Source: Candidatus Omnitrophota bacterium | Lineage (GTDB): Bacteria > Hinthialibacterota > Hinthialibacteria > OLB16 | DNA: 64,000 nt | Assembly: GCA_020632575.1 (NCBI GenBank) | Contig: JACKFH010000001.1 | Coordinates: forward strand, 1-64,000 | Direction of reading: 5' to 3' | Shown: positions 26,372 through 34,055 of the stretch, piece by piece | Layout: every line of letters starts with the position of its first letter | Numbering within the stretch: the first letter of the stretch is position 1 | Notes under the pieces: model-generated | Database searches by the model: none | Told to the model about the DNA's origin: nothing | What the model saw: the letters and a program-made list of their open reading frames with translations, nothing else | Program-made: the position numbers and the translations under genes

Positions 26372-27121
26372 ATGAATGATCCCCGTCACGATTTCTCGGA
26401 GGAGATCGCGGTCCAGGACCAAGCCGCTGTGGCCTACCAATCCCTCCGTTACCTGAAACCGCATTCCCGAGACTACCACCTCTGGTGGACTCGCCTCATG
26501 CTCGAGAATGTCTCCCTCGATGGGCGCATCCTCGATAATGGTTGTGGTACGGGAATCCTCCTCGATCTCCTAAAGGGAAGGGAAGTGTTCGGCGTCGACC
26601 TTTCGATGAAGATGTTGACCGCCGCTTCCGAGATCGATGATCGAGTCGTCCGAGGCAACAGCCTCGAACTCCCCTTCCCCGACCGGTCATTCGATCTCGT
26701 CCTTTCGCGCAGCCTGATTCATCATCTCCCTGACAAGGAGAAGGGGATCGCGGAGATAGCCCGCGTGTTGAAGCCAGGGGGCCAAGCGGTCTTTGTCGAC
26801 ACGAACCGCTCGATTCTCTCCGACCTCCCCCGCCGCATCGCCAACCGAGGCGAACATTTTTCCGAAAGCCACCAGAACCTCAGCAGAAAAGTGTTTGAGC
26901 GCCTCCTCGAAACCGATTTCGAAATCGAGCGGATCGAATACTTTGGTTACCTCGCCTACCCTCTCGCCTTCCCCGATCTCTATGACTTCAGCCGGATTGT
27001 CCCCAAGATCGAAGCGGTGACCCGATTTCTTACGGTGGTAGATCGGATCATTTCGAGGGTTCCGCTGGTGAGGAGACAGAGTTGGGGGATACTGGTTCGG
27101 GCGCGGCGTTCCGTGATTTAA
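26372..27121 (+). CDS. Class I SAM-dependent methyltransferase
   Basis: 249 residues. Motif I DNGCGTG (55-61), acidic motif GVDLSMKML (74-82), and motif II/III LVLSRSLIHHLPDKEKG, a Methyltransf_11 pattern. It begins 12 bases after the GT2 stop, so both are co-transcribed. It may methylate a sugar, lipid carrier or isoprenoid in the same glycan pathway. Confidence 0.85.
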   Translation: MNDPRHDFSEEIAVQDQAAVAYQSLRYLKPHSRDYHLWWTRLMLENVSLDGRILDNGCGTGILLDLLKGREVFGVDLSMKMLTAASEIDDRVVRGNSLELPFPDRSFDLVLSRSLIHHLPDKEKGIAEIARVLKPGGQAVFVDTNRSILSDLPRRIANRGEHFSESHQNLSRKVFERLLETDFEIERIEYFGYLAYPLAFPDLYDFSRIVPKIEAVTRFLTVVDRIISRVPLVRRQSWGILVRARRSVI

Positions 27122-27309
27122 GAGGATGCATGAATTGTCCCTCCGACATCCCTGAAATGTAGGTCCCTTTCGCCGATCTGATCCAATGAGGAACTAGGGA
27201 TCATTGTAACTCATTCATTTCACTTGATTTGAACATTTCACTCCACTCCGGCATTCCCCCTGCTTTATCTCCATTCGCAGCAATATCCCAACCCATTGAG
27301 GTGAATGCC

Positions 27310-29352
27310 ATGAATTGCCCGACCTGCGGAAAACCGACCTGGGATCATGCCCCCAAATGCACTTATTGCGGACAGGATCTCGGTCTCTTTCAGGAAGTGA
27401 ATCGGATCAGACAAGAACTCTCCGCCGTTTCGAAAAACTCGGATGGAGTTACCCGGCAACTGCGCGAGCTCGAGGGAAAGATCGGGTCTTTCGAATCAAA
27501 CCTGACGACTCGATTGACCGTAAAGACTGAGGAAACACAAATCGAGGCGCCAGCCGAGGTTAGGACTTTCCCTGAACGGACCCCCAAACCTCTCCCGCCG
27601 AAACCCCTCCCCCCGACCCCCTCCCCGCAATGCGGAGAGGGAGAGCACTCGCAAAAAGTCCCTCCCCGCAATGCGGGGAGGGATTTAGGGAGGGGTTTTG
27701 AAGGTATGCGGAGGGGTTTTGGCGGTGTGGCGAGGGGTTCTGCGGGCGGGAATAGCCAGAGTTCGACCGCCGAAATCCGTTTCGGCCAGAAATGGATGCT
27801 CATCGCCGGGATCGCAGCCATGGTTCTCGGGGTCGGGTACTTCCTGAAATATTCCTTCGACCAGAATTGGATCAGCCATGAGATGCGAATCGCCATGGCT
27901 TTTCTCACCGGTTTCGGCCTCCTCGGAGCGGGCGAGTTCTCGCGGAGAAAGAATCTGAAGACCTTTGGCCTCTACCTCATCGGAGGCGGCATCGCGACAC
28001 TCTATTTCTCCACCTATGCCGCCGACCAGATCTACGCTCTGATTTCAACAACGACCGCCTTCGGCCTGATGATCGGAGTTACTGTCCTCGCCTGTTCCCT
28101 CGCGGTCTTTTACGACACCAAATGGCTGGCGGTCCTCGGCCTGATCGGAGGGTTCGCTTCCCCCATGGTTCTCGGATCCTCGGACTCGAATCAACTGACT
28201 CTGCTTTCCTACATCACGGTTTTGAATGCGGGCATCCTTTCGATCGCCTTCTTCAAGCGTTGGAGGCTGCTTTACAACCTCTCGTTCCTCGCGACCTGGT
28301 CGCTCTACTTCGTTTCGCTCTTCACCCTGCGAGGAACCGGGGATGACCTGATCGGACAAAACCTTTTCTTTGTCAGCCTCTTCTTCGTGACCTACACAGT
28401 CGTCCCGTATCTCCGGTCGATCCTGTCGAAGGAGAACGCCAAACTCTCCGACTTCTCGATCGCCCTCCCAAACGCGGCCATCGCATTCGGGTTCTCGTAC
28501 ACCTGGCTTTTCAACCTGGAATTGGACAACTGGAGCAGCGCGATCAGTATTTCCTACGCGGCCCTCTTCGGCTCCCTTGCCGCGATCATCCATCTACGCA
28601 ACCCGGAGAACCGCACCGCCATCGTCATGCTGCTCGGCAAAGCCTCGCTCTTTCTCGTGCTGACTGTGCCGCTTCTGGTGAGCGGCAACTGGATCACCCT
28701 CTTCTGGTTTCTCGAAGCGGTCGTCCTTCTCGGAATCGGTCTCACTCTCAAGGAGAGGCTCCCGGTCCTCGGCGCGACCGCTCTTCTCGCCCTCTCGATC
28801 GGCAAACTTTTCTACCACGACTACTCGGATCTCTATGGCTTCAGCGAGCGGTTGGTGTATTTCGACGGCTACTCCTATCTCCTTTGGGGCCGCCTGGCCA
28901 CCATTCTGACCGCAGTCGGATCCACCTTCGCCTTCGCCGAACTGGTCAGTAAAAAAGGCGAGTTCCTCGGTGAGAGCCAGAAGACCATGACCTCCCTCTT
29001 CCAAACTCTTTTCGGCCTTCTCCTCTTCACCACACTGAACATCGAGACCGTCGCCTTCTTCTCGAAGTTTTACCCCGATTCCCGCGACGCCTCCCTCTCG
29101 GTGCTGTGGACCTTTTTCTCGGTCGGCCTGATGTCCCTCGGTTTCCTCCATAACAAGAAACCCCTCCGCTCCCTCTCGATCGCCCTCTTCGGAGTCACCG
29201 CAAGCAAAGTCCTCCTTTTCGATTTGGCCCATGTGGACACCCCCTACCGCGTCCTCTCCCTGATCGTCCTGGGCGTGATGCTGATTGGAGCCTCGTTCCT
29301 GTATCATAAATTTGCGGGGAGGATTTTGGAGAAACGGGAGGTGGTATCATGA
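27310..29352 (+). CDS. DUF2339 polytopic membrane protein with N-terminal zinc ribbon
   Basis: 680 residues from the ATG at 27310 (GAGGTG upstream). Residues 1-25 are a zinc ribbon with C3, C6, C17 and C20. A coiled stretch (29-75) and a Pro/Gly-rich linker follow, then a long run of hydrophobic helices (about 160 to the end, near 20 spans) typical of DUF2339. The linker at residues about 98-131 is translated palindromic repeat DNA (27602-27700), an unusual insertion that stays in frame and leaves the domains intact. DUF2339 proteins are widespread and uncharacterised. Its stop overlaps the next start by four bases. Confidence 0.85.
   Translation: MNCPTCGKPTWDHAPKCTYCGQDLGLFQEVNRIRQELSAVSKNSDGVTRQLRELEGKIGSFESNLTTRLTVKTEETQIEAPAEVRTFPERTPKPLPPKPLPPTPSPQCGEGEHSQKVPPRNAGRDLGRGFEGMRRGFGGVARGSAGGNSQSSTAEIRFGQKWMLIAGIAAMVLGVGYFLKYSFDQNWISHEMRIAMAFLTGFGLLGAGEFSRRKNLKTFGLYLIGGGIATLYFSTYAADQIYALISTTTAFGLMIGVTVLACSLAVFYDTKWLAVLGLIGGFASPMVLGSSDSNQLTLLSYITVLNAGILSIAFFKRWRLLYNLSFLATWSLYFVSLFTLRGTGDDLIGQNLFFVSLFFVTYTVVPYLRSILSKENAKLSDFSIALPNAAIAFGFSYTWLFNLELDNWSSAISISYAALFGSLAAIIHLRNPENRTAIVMLLGKASLFLVLTVPLLVSGNWITLFWFLEAVVLLGIGLTLKERLPVLGATALLALSIGKLFYHDYSDLYGFSERLVYFDGYSYLLWGRLATILTAVGSTFAFAELVSKKGEFLGESQKTMTSLFQTLFGLLLFTTLNIETVAFFSKFYPDSRDASLSVLWTFFSVGLMSLGFLHNKKPLRSLSIALFGVTASKVLLFDLAHVDTPYRVLSLIVLGVMLIGASFLYHKFAGRILEKREVVS
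27602..27700. repeat. Family 2 palindromic repeat inserted inside a coding region
   Basis: AAACCCCTCCCCCC...CCCTCCCC gcaatgc GGAGAGGG, a 17-base spacer, then CCCTCCCC gcaatgc GGGGAGGG and TTTAGGGAGGGGTTTT. The outer arms and two inner hairpins match the intergenic copy at 25362-25457. It is read in frame as a P-L-P-P-T-P-S-P-Q-C-G-E-G type peptide in the linker of the DUF2339 protein. Confidence 0.85.
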
Positions 29353-30281
29353 CAAACCGACTTGGAATTCTGATCGTCGTTTGTTTGAGTCTGATTGGGA
29401 ACGCGGAAGCTAATCCCGTTTCTCTTAGCAATGGATTTGTGGTTCTCTCCGATCAAGTTTCATTTGTGCCGGCCCAATCCGGTTGGGCGGAGGTCGATTC
29501 CATCCGACTAGAAAACCCCGACGGCTTTAGAGGAGGACGTTTCGCGTGGGCGATTTCTTCGGCAAGCGCCACATCTTTTGACGACATGACGAGGTTGGAA
29601 ATGAGGGTACGGATTTTCTCTCCCCCCGACCAAACGGAGCCTTATTTTGAAATCACTAAGTCATTTCCCAACATGGATCATGGGACCTCGGCGGCTCTGA
29701 AAAAAGGAAGTTCACTGGTCGAGGTTTCTGTGAAAGGAGGAGACCCAACACCTCATGAATTGACCATGGTAGTGAATCCACGGAAGCAGTCTATGTTTGG
29801 ACGAAACCTCAACCGATCGGACCTGCTCTGGTTCGATCAGAGATACTGCGATCTTCATGACAACGATGGCGGTGAAATCCGAGTTTATGAATGCGAAGCC
29901 GATCGAGCGCCTCAGGAGGAACACCGTGGAGTCTTCGCCTTCTCCTATGAACTCAAGGAACTCTTCGCGGAGAATTGCCAAATCCAAATGGATGACGGCG
30001 AAGAATCCTGCATCAAAACGCCGGCGGATCTGGCCAACTCGATCAACCGCGGCCACTTCATGTGGAAGTTGAGAATGGAAAACATCGAACCCCCGAAGGT
30101 CGAAATCCATGACGGAACCGCCACGATCACATCCCGGAAAAAGATGATCGGCCCCAAAGGCGGACTGGGCGGTCCCATGAAAGAACTCGACAGATGGAAG
30201 CAGACGATGACCGTCGAGGTTCAGAGTGGGAAAATTGTGGCGACTGAGATGATGATGGAGATGGAGGGAGAAGGGGACTGA
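29349..30281 (+). CDS. Exported protein of unknown function
   Basis: 310 residues. Signal peptide MTNRLGILIVVCLSLIGNAEA (cut after about residue 21). The rest is a mix of strands and acidic loops without a recognised domain. Two Cys (YCDLHDN and YECEADR, near 177-188) and another pair (ENCQIQ and SCIK, near 214-223) could form disulfides in the periplasm. The ATG overlaps the DUF2339 stop (ATGA), so the two are coupled and may act together. Confidence 0.7.
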   Translation: MTNRLGILIVVCLSLIGNAEANPVSLSNGFVVLSDQVSFVPAQSGWAEVDSIRLENPDGFRGGRFAWAISSASATSFDDMTRLEMRVRIFSPPDQTEPYFEITKSFPNMDHGTSAALKKGSSLVEVSVKGGDPTPHELTMVVNPRKQSMFGRNLNRSDLLWFDQRYCDLHDNDGGEIRVYECEADRAPQEEHRGVFAFSYELKELFAENCQIQMDDGEESCIKTPADLANSINRGHFMWKLRMENIEPPKVEIHDGTATITSRKKMIGPKGGLGGPMKELDRWKQTMTVEVQSGKIVATEMMMEMEGEGD

Positions 30282-30291
30282 AGACCAGACT

Positions 30292-30320
30292 TTGACATAA
30301 ATATGTCACCCCGGTAAACT
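30292..30320 (+). promoter_or_regulatory. vapBC promoter with embedded VapB-type operator
   Basis: TTGACA (30292-30297), 17-base spacer, TAAACT (30315-30320), eight bases before the vapB ATG. A perfect inverted repeat TGACATA-aa-TATGTCA (30293-30308) overlaps the -35 box and spacer. This is the placement expected for autorepression by VapB or the VapBC complex. Confidence 0.75.
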
Positions 30321-30327
30321 TGAAATC

Positions 30328-30567
30328 ATGAGAACCACAGTCCGACTCAACGATGAATTGCTCACCCAAGCCAAGATCCGCGCGGCGGAGGAGGGGCGAA
30401 CTCTGACCTCTCTCATCGAGGAGGGGCTCTCCCTGGCTTTGAGCAAAAGCAAAAAGCCAAAGCGAAAAAAATTCAAGATACCAACTTCCAAGGCCAAAGG
30501 GGGGACGCTCCCAGGAGTCGACCTGAATAATTGGGGCGATCTCGAGGATCTGATGGAAGGTCGATGA
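30328..30567 (+). CDS. vapB: VapB-type ribbon-helix-helix antitoxin
   Basis: 79 residues. The first 45 form a ribbon-helix-helix: MRTTVRLNDELLTQAKIRA then TLTSLIEEGLSLAL. A basic stretch (KSKKPKRKKFK) and a tail ending in GVDLNNWGDLEDLMEGR follow; the latter is the type of C-terminal segment that wraps the toxin active site. The gene overlaps vapC by four bases (ATGA). It should repress its own promoter through the palindrome just upstream. Confidence 0.85.
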   Translation: MRTTVRLNDELLTQAKIRAAEEGRTLTSLIEEGLSLALSKSKKPKRKKFKIPTSKAKGGTLPGVDLNNWGDLEDLMEGR

Positions 30568-30989
30568 TTCTTCCAGACGTTAACGTACTCATTTACATTC
30601 TTCGTGAGAATGTTCCGGAACATCGAAAGTGCTTTGATTGGTTCTCCAAAATCGTCAATGGGAATTCGGCGTTTGGGATGTCGCCACAGGTCTTGAGCAG
30701 CGTGATTCGAGTGGCGACTCATCCTAAAGTATTTGAGGAACCCAGCGAACTTAAGGATCTAATCGAGTTCTCGGATTCCTTGATAAACCATCCAAACTGC
30801 GTACGGATTGTTCCTGGGTCAAGGCATTGGGAGATCTTTACTCGACTTTGCGTCGAGTCCAATGCGCGGGGGAAACTGGTTCCCGATGCTTGGTTCGCCG
30901 CGCTCGCCATCGAATCGGGTTGCGAGTGGATCACCTTTGACCGCGACTTCGCACGATTCCCCGGTCTTCGTTGGCGGTGTCCGTATTGA
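30564..30989 (+). CDS. vapC: VapC-type PIN-domain ribonuclease toxin
   Basis: 141 residues from the ATG at 30564, which overlaps the vapB stop. PIN-domain acids seen: Asp5 in LPDVNVLIY, Asp near 107 in LVPDAWFAALAI and Asp near 124 in WITFDRDF. The second position, usually Glu in E-F-x-R, reads SSVIRVATHP here, so one metal ligand is replaced by Ser; this is seen in the subfamily with V-x-R-V-x-T-H-P. It likely cleaves tRNA or rRNA when freed from VapB. Confidence 0.85.
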   Translation: MILPDVNVLIYILRENVPEHRKCFDWFSKIVNGNSAFGMSPQVLSSVIRVATHPKVFEEPSELKDLIEFSDSLINHPNCVRIVPGSRHWEIFTRLCVESNARGKLVPDAWFAALAIESGCEWITFDRDFARFPGLRWRCPY

Positions 30990-31051
30990 ACACCACGAAC
31001 CCCTCAGGAATCACGAAACCAAACAGACCAGGAAAGGCAGGTGATCCTGCT

Positions 31052-31258
31052 ATGCGGGAAAATTCGGATTTGGATGAAAATCTAATCGGGGAAGCGATGA
31101 AGATCGGGGGCTTTAAGACCAAGAGGGATGCCGTGAACCATGCACTTAAAGAATATGTGCGACGGAATAAGCAGCTCGGCATCCTCGACCTGTTCGGAAA
31201 GGTGGAGTACCGAGAAGATTACGATTACAAAAGAGTTCGCGGATGGAGGCGGGCATGA
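31052..31258 (+). CDS. Orphan VapB-type antitoxin (DUF2191 family)
   Basis: 68 residues from the ATG at 31052 with AGGAAAGG upstream. The pattern is that of the VapB/DUF2191 family: a short N-terminal strand, GGFKTKRDAVNHALKEYVRR, then ILDLFGKVEYREDYDYKRVR. A VapC gene normally overlaps its end, but the ATG at 31255 opens only 20 codons and no PIN domain follows. The toxin is therefore missing; the gene may be a remnant or an anti-addiction module acting on the neighbouring vapBC. Confidence 0.75.
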   Translation: MRENSDLDENLIGEAMKIGGFKTKRDAVNHALKEYVRRNKQLGILDLFGKVEYREDYDYKRVRGWRRA

Positions 31259-31393
31259 GTTCTATTTTGACGCCTAACGAAGCAGACCGGTCCGTCGACC
31301 TTCCATGGGAAACGTAACGCTAACCTTCAAGCCAATTCAACCGACCGATCGCCTGGGAGCGAAGCCCCAAACTGATCCTCTATCGTTTTCTCT

Positions 31394-32941
31394 CTAAACC
31401 TTAAACCGCTCCACCACCCTCTGAGCAGTAATCGCGAGTTCAGCCAGTTTGCCCGCGCTGCTGCTTGTTTCGGTCGCCGCCGTGGAGGTGTTTTGGGCCG
31501 CGTGATTGACCTTTCGGATGTCACCCGAGACCCCATCGGCCGCCTGCGAGATCTCCTGAATGGTCTTCGCGATTTCGCTGACTGTGGAGGATTGTTGCTC
31601 CACGGTCGAGGCGATCGTTCGCGATACCGAATTCGTTTCACTGATCGCTTTCGCGGTCTGTTCGATCACTTTCCCCGCGCGAATCGCGTCCCGCTGAATG
31701 TTTTCGATTTGCTCGGCGACTTGATTCGTGGCCTCGGCGACTTTGAGCGCCAACTTCTTGACTTCGTTCGCCACCACCGCGAACCCATCCCCCGCGGATC
31801 CCACCTTGGCAGCTTCCACCATGGCGTTGATTGAAAGCAGGTTCGTCTGCCTGGCCACATCCTCAATGATGTCGACCACGCTGCTGATCTGTTTGGCCGA
31901 GGCGTCGAGACTCGCCATCACCTGGCGTGTTTCGTTGGCTTGGTTATCCGCGTCGGCGGCCATGGCCGACGCCCGAGTGCAATTCTGGGCGACATCTTTC
32001 AACGACGCGAGCATTTCCTCGATGGCAGAGGCGGTCGATTCCACAGCCGATGAGACTCGCACCGTGGCGGCCGAAACACTGTCGGTCTGCGAGGACATTT
32101 CCGCCGAATCGGAGACCATCTGTTCCGAGATCGAGGAGAGCTCCTGAGAAGAGGAGGAAACCAGATTCGAGTTGTTCGAGAGCTCTTGGATGATTCCTCG
32201 GAGATTGGAGGACATCTTGTTCAGGGCGCGCGCCAGGTCCCCGATTTCATCCTCGCGGTTCAAATCGAAGTGATGGGTGAGATCCCCCTCCGCCACCCTC
32301 TCCGCGACACCCACTCCCAAACCCAAGGGCCTGATGATCGTGCTGCGCAACCTCCACCCCACTACCACAAGCAGGAAGACGATCGCTAACCCGGCTAGCC
32401 AGAGAATGCCGGAGATCAATTCCCTCGCCGCATCGTCCCACTCGCCGGTGTCCAGACGAAACCCGACCGCGGCCATGGTCTGACCGATCTTCGCGCCATC
32501 GTGGCAATCGATGCAGGATTCCGTCACCTTGATCGGAAGCACCACCCGATAGGATCTTCCATGGACCCCCTCGATGAATCCCTTCTGTTCCTCTCCCGAC
32601 GCCAAAACCTTGGCCTCCCACTCATCGGCCTCGGTGGCGTCGTCGATCTCCATGAAAGCCGCGGGGATGAGCCGTGGATCGGATATGTTCCCGACCGAGG
32701 AGACCCGCTCCAGCACGGGCGCGAAATCGGAAACCCCCTCCGACATCGAAAACTCAAGGGTCCTTTGGAACACCGCGGTTGTGTCTCTGGCGGCCACCTC
32801 CGCCATTTGTTGTTCAAACAACTCGATCCGGTTGCCAATGAACAGAACCAATGTGAGAACCACACAAGCGAGAATGACTCCGATGGGAATCAGGACCTTC
32901 AAACTCAACCCAAGTCGAACGCGAGTCGGAATCCAGCGCAT
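31394..32941 (-). CDS. Methyl-accepting chemotaxis protein with DUF3365-like, possibly haem-binding sensor
   Basis: 515 residues. Membrane helix 1 at about 13-35, an extracytoplasmic domain to 175, membrane helix 2 at about 176-197, HAMP to about 250, then a long signalling coiled coil. The extracytoplasmic domain has the DUF3365 (Tll0287-like) form and holds CIDCH (143-147), a c-type haem attachment motif followed by GAKIG. The signalling tip carries GDGFAVVANEVKKLALKVAEATNQ, the classic CheA/CheW contact region. It is likely a redox or gas chemosensor. No other chemotaxis gene is in the window. Confidence 0.9.
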   Translation of the reverse strand: MRWIPTRVRLGLSLKVLIPIGVILACVVLTLVLFIGNRIELFEQQMAEVAARDTTAVFQRTLEFSMSEGVSDFAPVLERVSSVGNISDPRLIPAAFMEIDDATEADEWEAKVLASGEEQKGFIEGVHGRSYRVVLPIKVTESCIDCHDGAKIGQTMAAVGFRLDTGEWDDAARELISGILWLAGLAIVFLLVVVGWRLRSTIIRPLGLGVGVAERVAEGDLTHHFDLNREDEIGDLARALNKMSSNLRGIIQELSNNSNLVSSSSQELSSISEQMVSDSAEMSSQTDSVSAATVRVSSAVESTASAIEEMLASLKDVAQNCTRASAMAADADNQANETRQVMASLDASAKQISSVVDIIEDVARQTNLLSINAMVEAAKVGSAGDGFAVVANEVKKLALKVAEATNQVAEQIENIQRDAIRAGKVIEQTAKAISETNSVSRTIASTVEQQSSTVSEIAKTIQEISQAADGVSGDIRKVNHAAQNTSTAATETSSSAGKLAELAITAQRVVERFKV

Positions 32942-33261
32942 CCTCTTAAATCCTTTCTATCCGGGACGATCGTCTCCGAAATCGAGCCGATCTCCTCACT
33001 TTTGCTCGATTCGAGCAAACGCATTTCCTAAGAGTCTCCATTCCCTCCCCGAGGTCATTCTTCTCTTTTCTCTAGAATGCAATCTTTATATGCAACAGAT
33101 TTTAACACAAGTATTTTGGTAAAACAATGTTTTTAAGAGATGTCAAGTATAACTGAGCTTTGGGAATCCAGTGCCGGACAAGATGCATTCTCTTTTTTGG
33201 CGTTTGAGATCAAATCAGCGTATGCGGGCGCCTTGGAGAGTCGGTCCGAGTGTGGGGGGCC
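32942..33261. other. Intergenic region upstream of the chemoreceptor
   Basis: 320 bases, AT-rich between about 33065 and 33160, with no supportable gene. On the minus strand TTGACA (33141-33146) followed after 17 bases by TTTACC is a possible but weak promoter for the chemoreceptor, leaving a leader of nearly 180 bases. Confidence 0.4.
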
Positions 33262-33603
33262 TCACGCCGAGATTTCGGGGAGATGGTCTTTCAAATCTTT
33301 GAGAAACCCTTCCAAGTCCACCCCCATGAACTCCGGTCGATACAATTCCAACTTGGCTGTCCCATCCCGGTGGAGGATCCGCGCGCCATGGAGATTTCCC
33401 TTTTCGGCGTGATGCCGGGCCACCGCGCACTGGAGCAACCCCTGATAAAAGGTTCGGCGTCTCGCCCCCATGTCAAGCCACAACGCCTCCAAGACATCGT
33501 GGCACTCGTAGAACCGCCCCTCCCGATAAAGTTCGAAGAAACGACGAAGCGCCTCATGCTCTTCCTGATTCTCGCCGGGATTGGGATTGAAATCGATGTT
33601 CAT
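33262..33603 (-). CDS. DUF309 family protein
   Basis: 113 residues from the ATG at 33603; a longer frame from 33717 lacks support. The DUF309 pattern is plain: FFELYREGRFYECHDVLEALW, then FYQGLLQCAVARHHAEKGNLHGA, with the paired E-x-H-D/E-V-L-E and Q-G-L-x-Q-x-A motifs on adjacent helices. The family is widespread, small, helical and of unknown function. Confidence 0.88.
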   Translation of the reverse strand: MNIDFNPNPGENQEEHEALRRFFELYREGRFYECHDVLEALWLDMGARRRTFYQGLLQCAVARHHAEKGNLHGARILHRDGTAKLELYRPEFMGVDLEGFLKDLKDHLPEISA

Positions 33604-34055
33604 ATTCGGAGGCCCTTTCCGCCTTTCGCAACCTTTCATTCCACGGAAATCGATGGACAAACGGACTCGGTATGAAATGTAGCGCATGGACCCGACCGTT
33701 GAAATGCGGGATTCCATCGAGCGGTGTCAAGTAGGAGAGTCCGAACAGGGCGAAAATGTCGGCATAAGCCGTTGACACTCTTCTATCTGACTTCCTATAC
33801 TCTCGGTGCGCAAGGTGAGTTGGGTTAAGGGATGCTCTTTGCGTCTGATGAGGGGAAAATGCGATTCGAATGAGAAAGGATCCGAGGTCGGAGGGCGCCC
33901 CCGCATCGCTTCAGACGTCGCCTGTTCACTTATCGACCCCAAAGGTGTAGTTTTTCGTCGAATCCGATTCATAATCCACCCCTTCCGGTCGACACTGGAG
34001 AGGGGGGAAACTGCGCTTATCGGCTGAAACCGGTAGGGGACTGTTGAGGAGAAGC
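33604..34055. other. Divergent intergenic region with a long leader
   Basis: 452 bases between the DUF309 gene (minus) and the Gly-Tyr-rich protein gene (plus). A strong plus-strand promoter is at 33772-33801. The 250 bases after it are transcribed but hold no convincing gene. Confidence 0.5.
33772..33801 (+). promoter_or_regulatory. Sigma-70-type promoter for the 34-41 kb envelope operon
   Basis: TTGACA (33772-33777), 18-base spacer, TATACT (33796-33801). It is the best promoter match noticed in the window. The ATG of the next gene lies 255 bases downstream, leaving an untranslated leader of about 245 bases. Confidence 0.65.

Noticed and set aside
31255..31317. Short frame after the orphan vapB considered as a VapC remnant
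   Set aside because: The 20 codons show no PIN-domain start (no hydrophobic strand with an early Asp), so a remnant cannot be supported.
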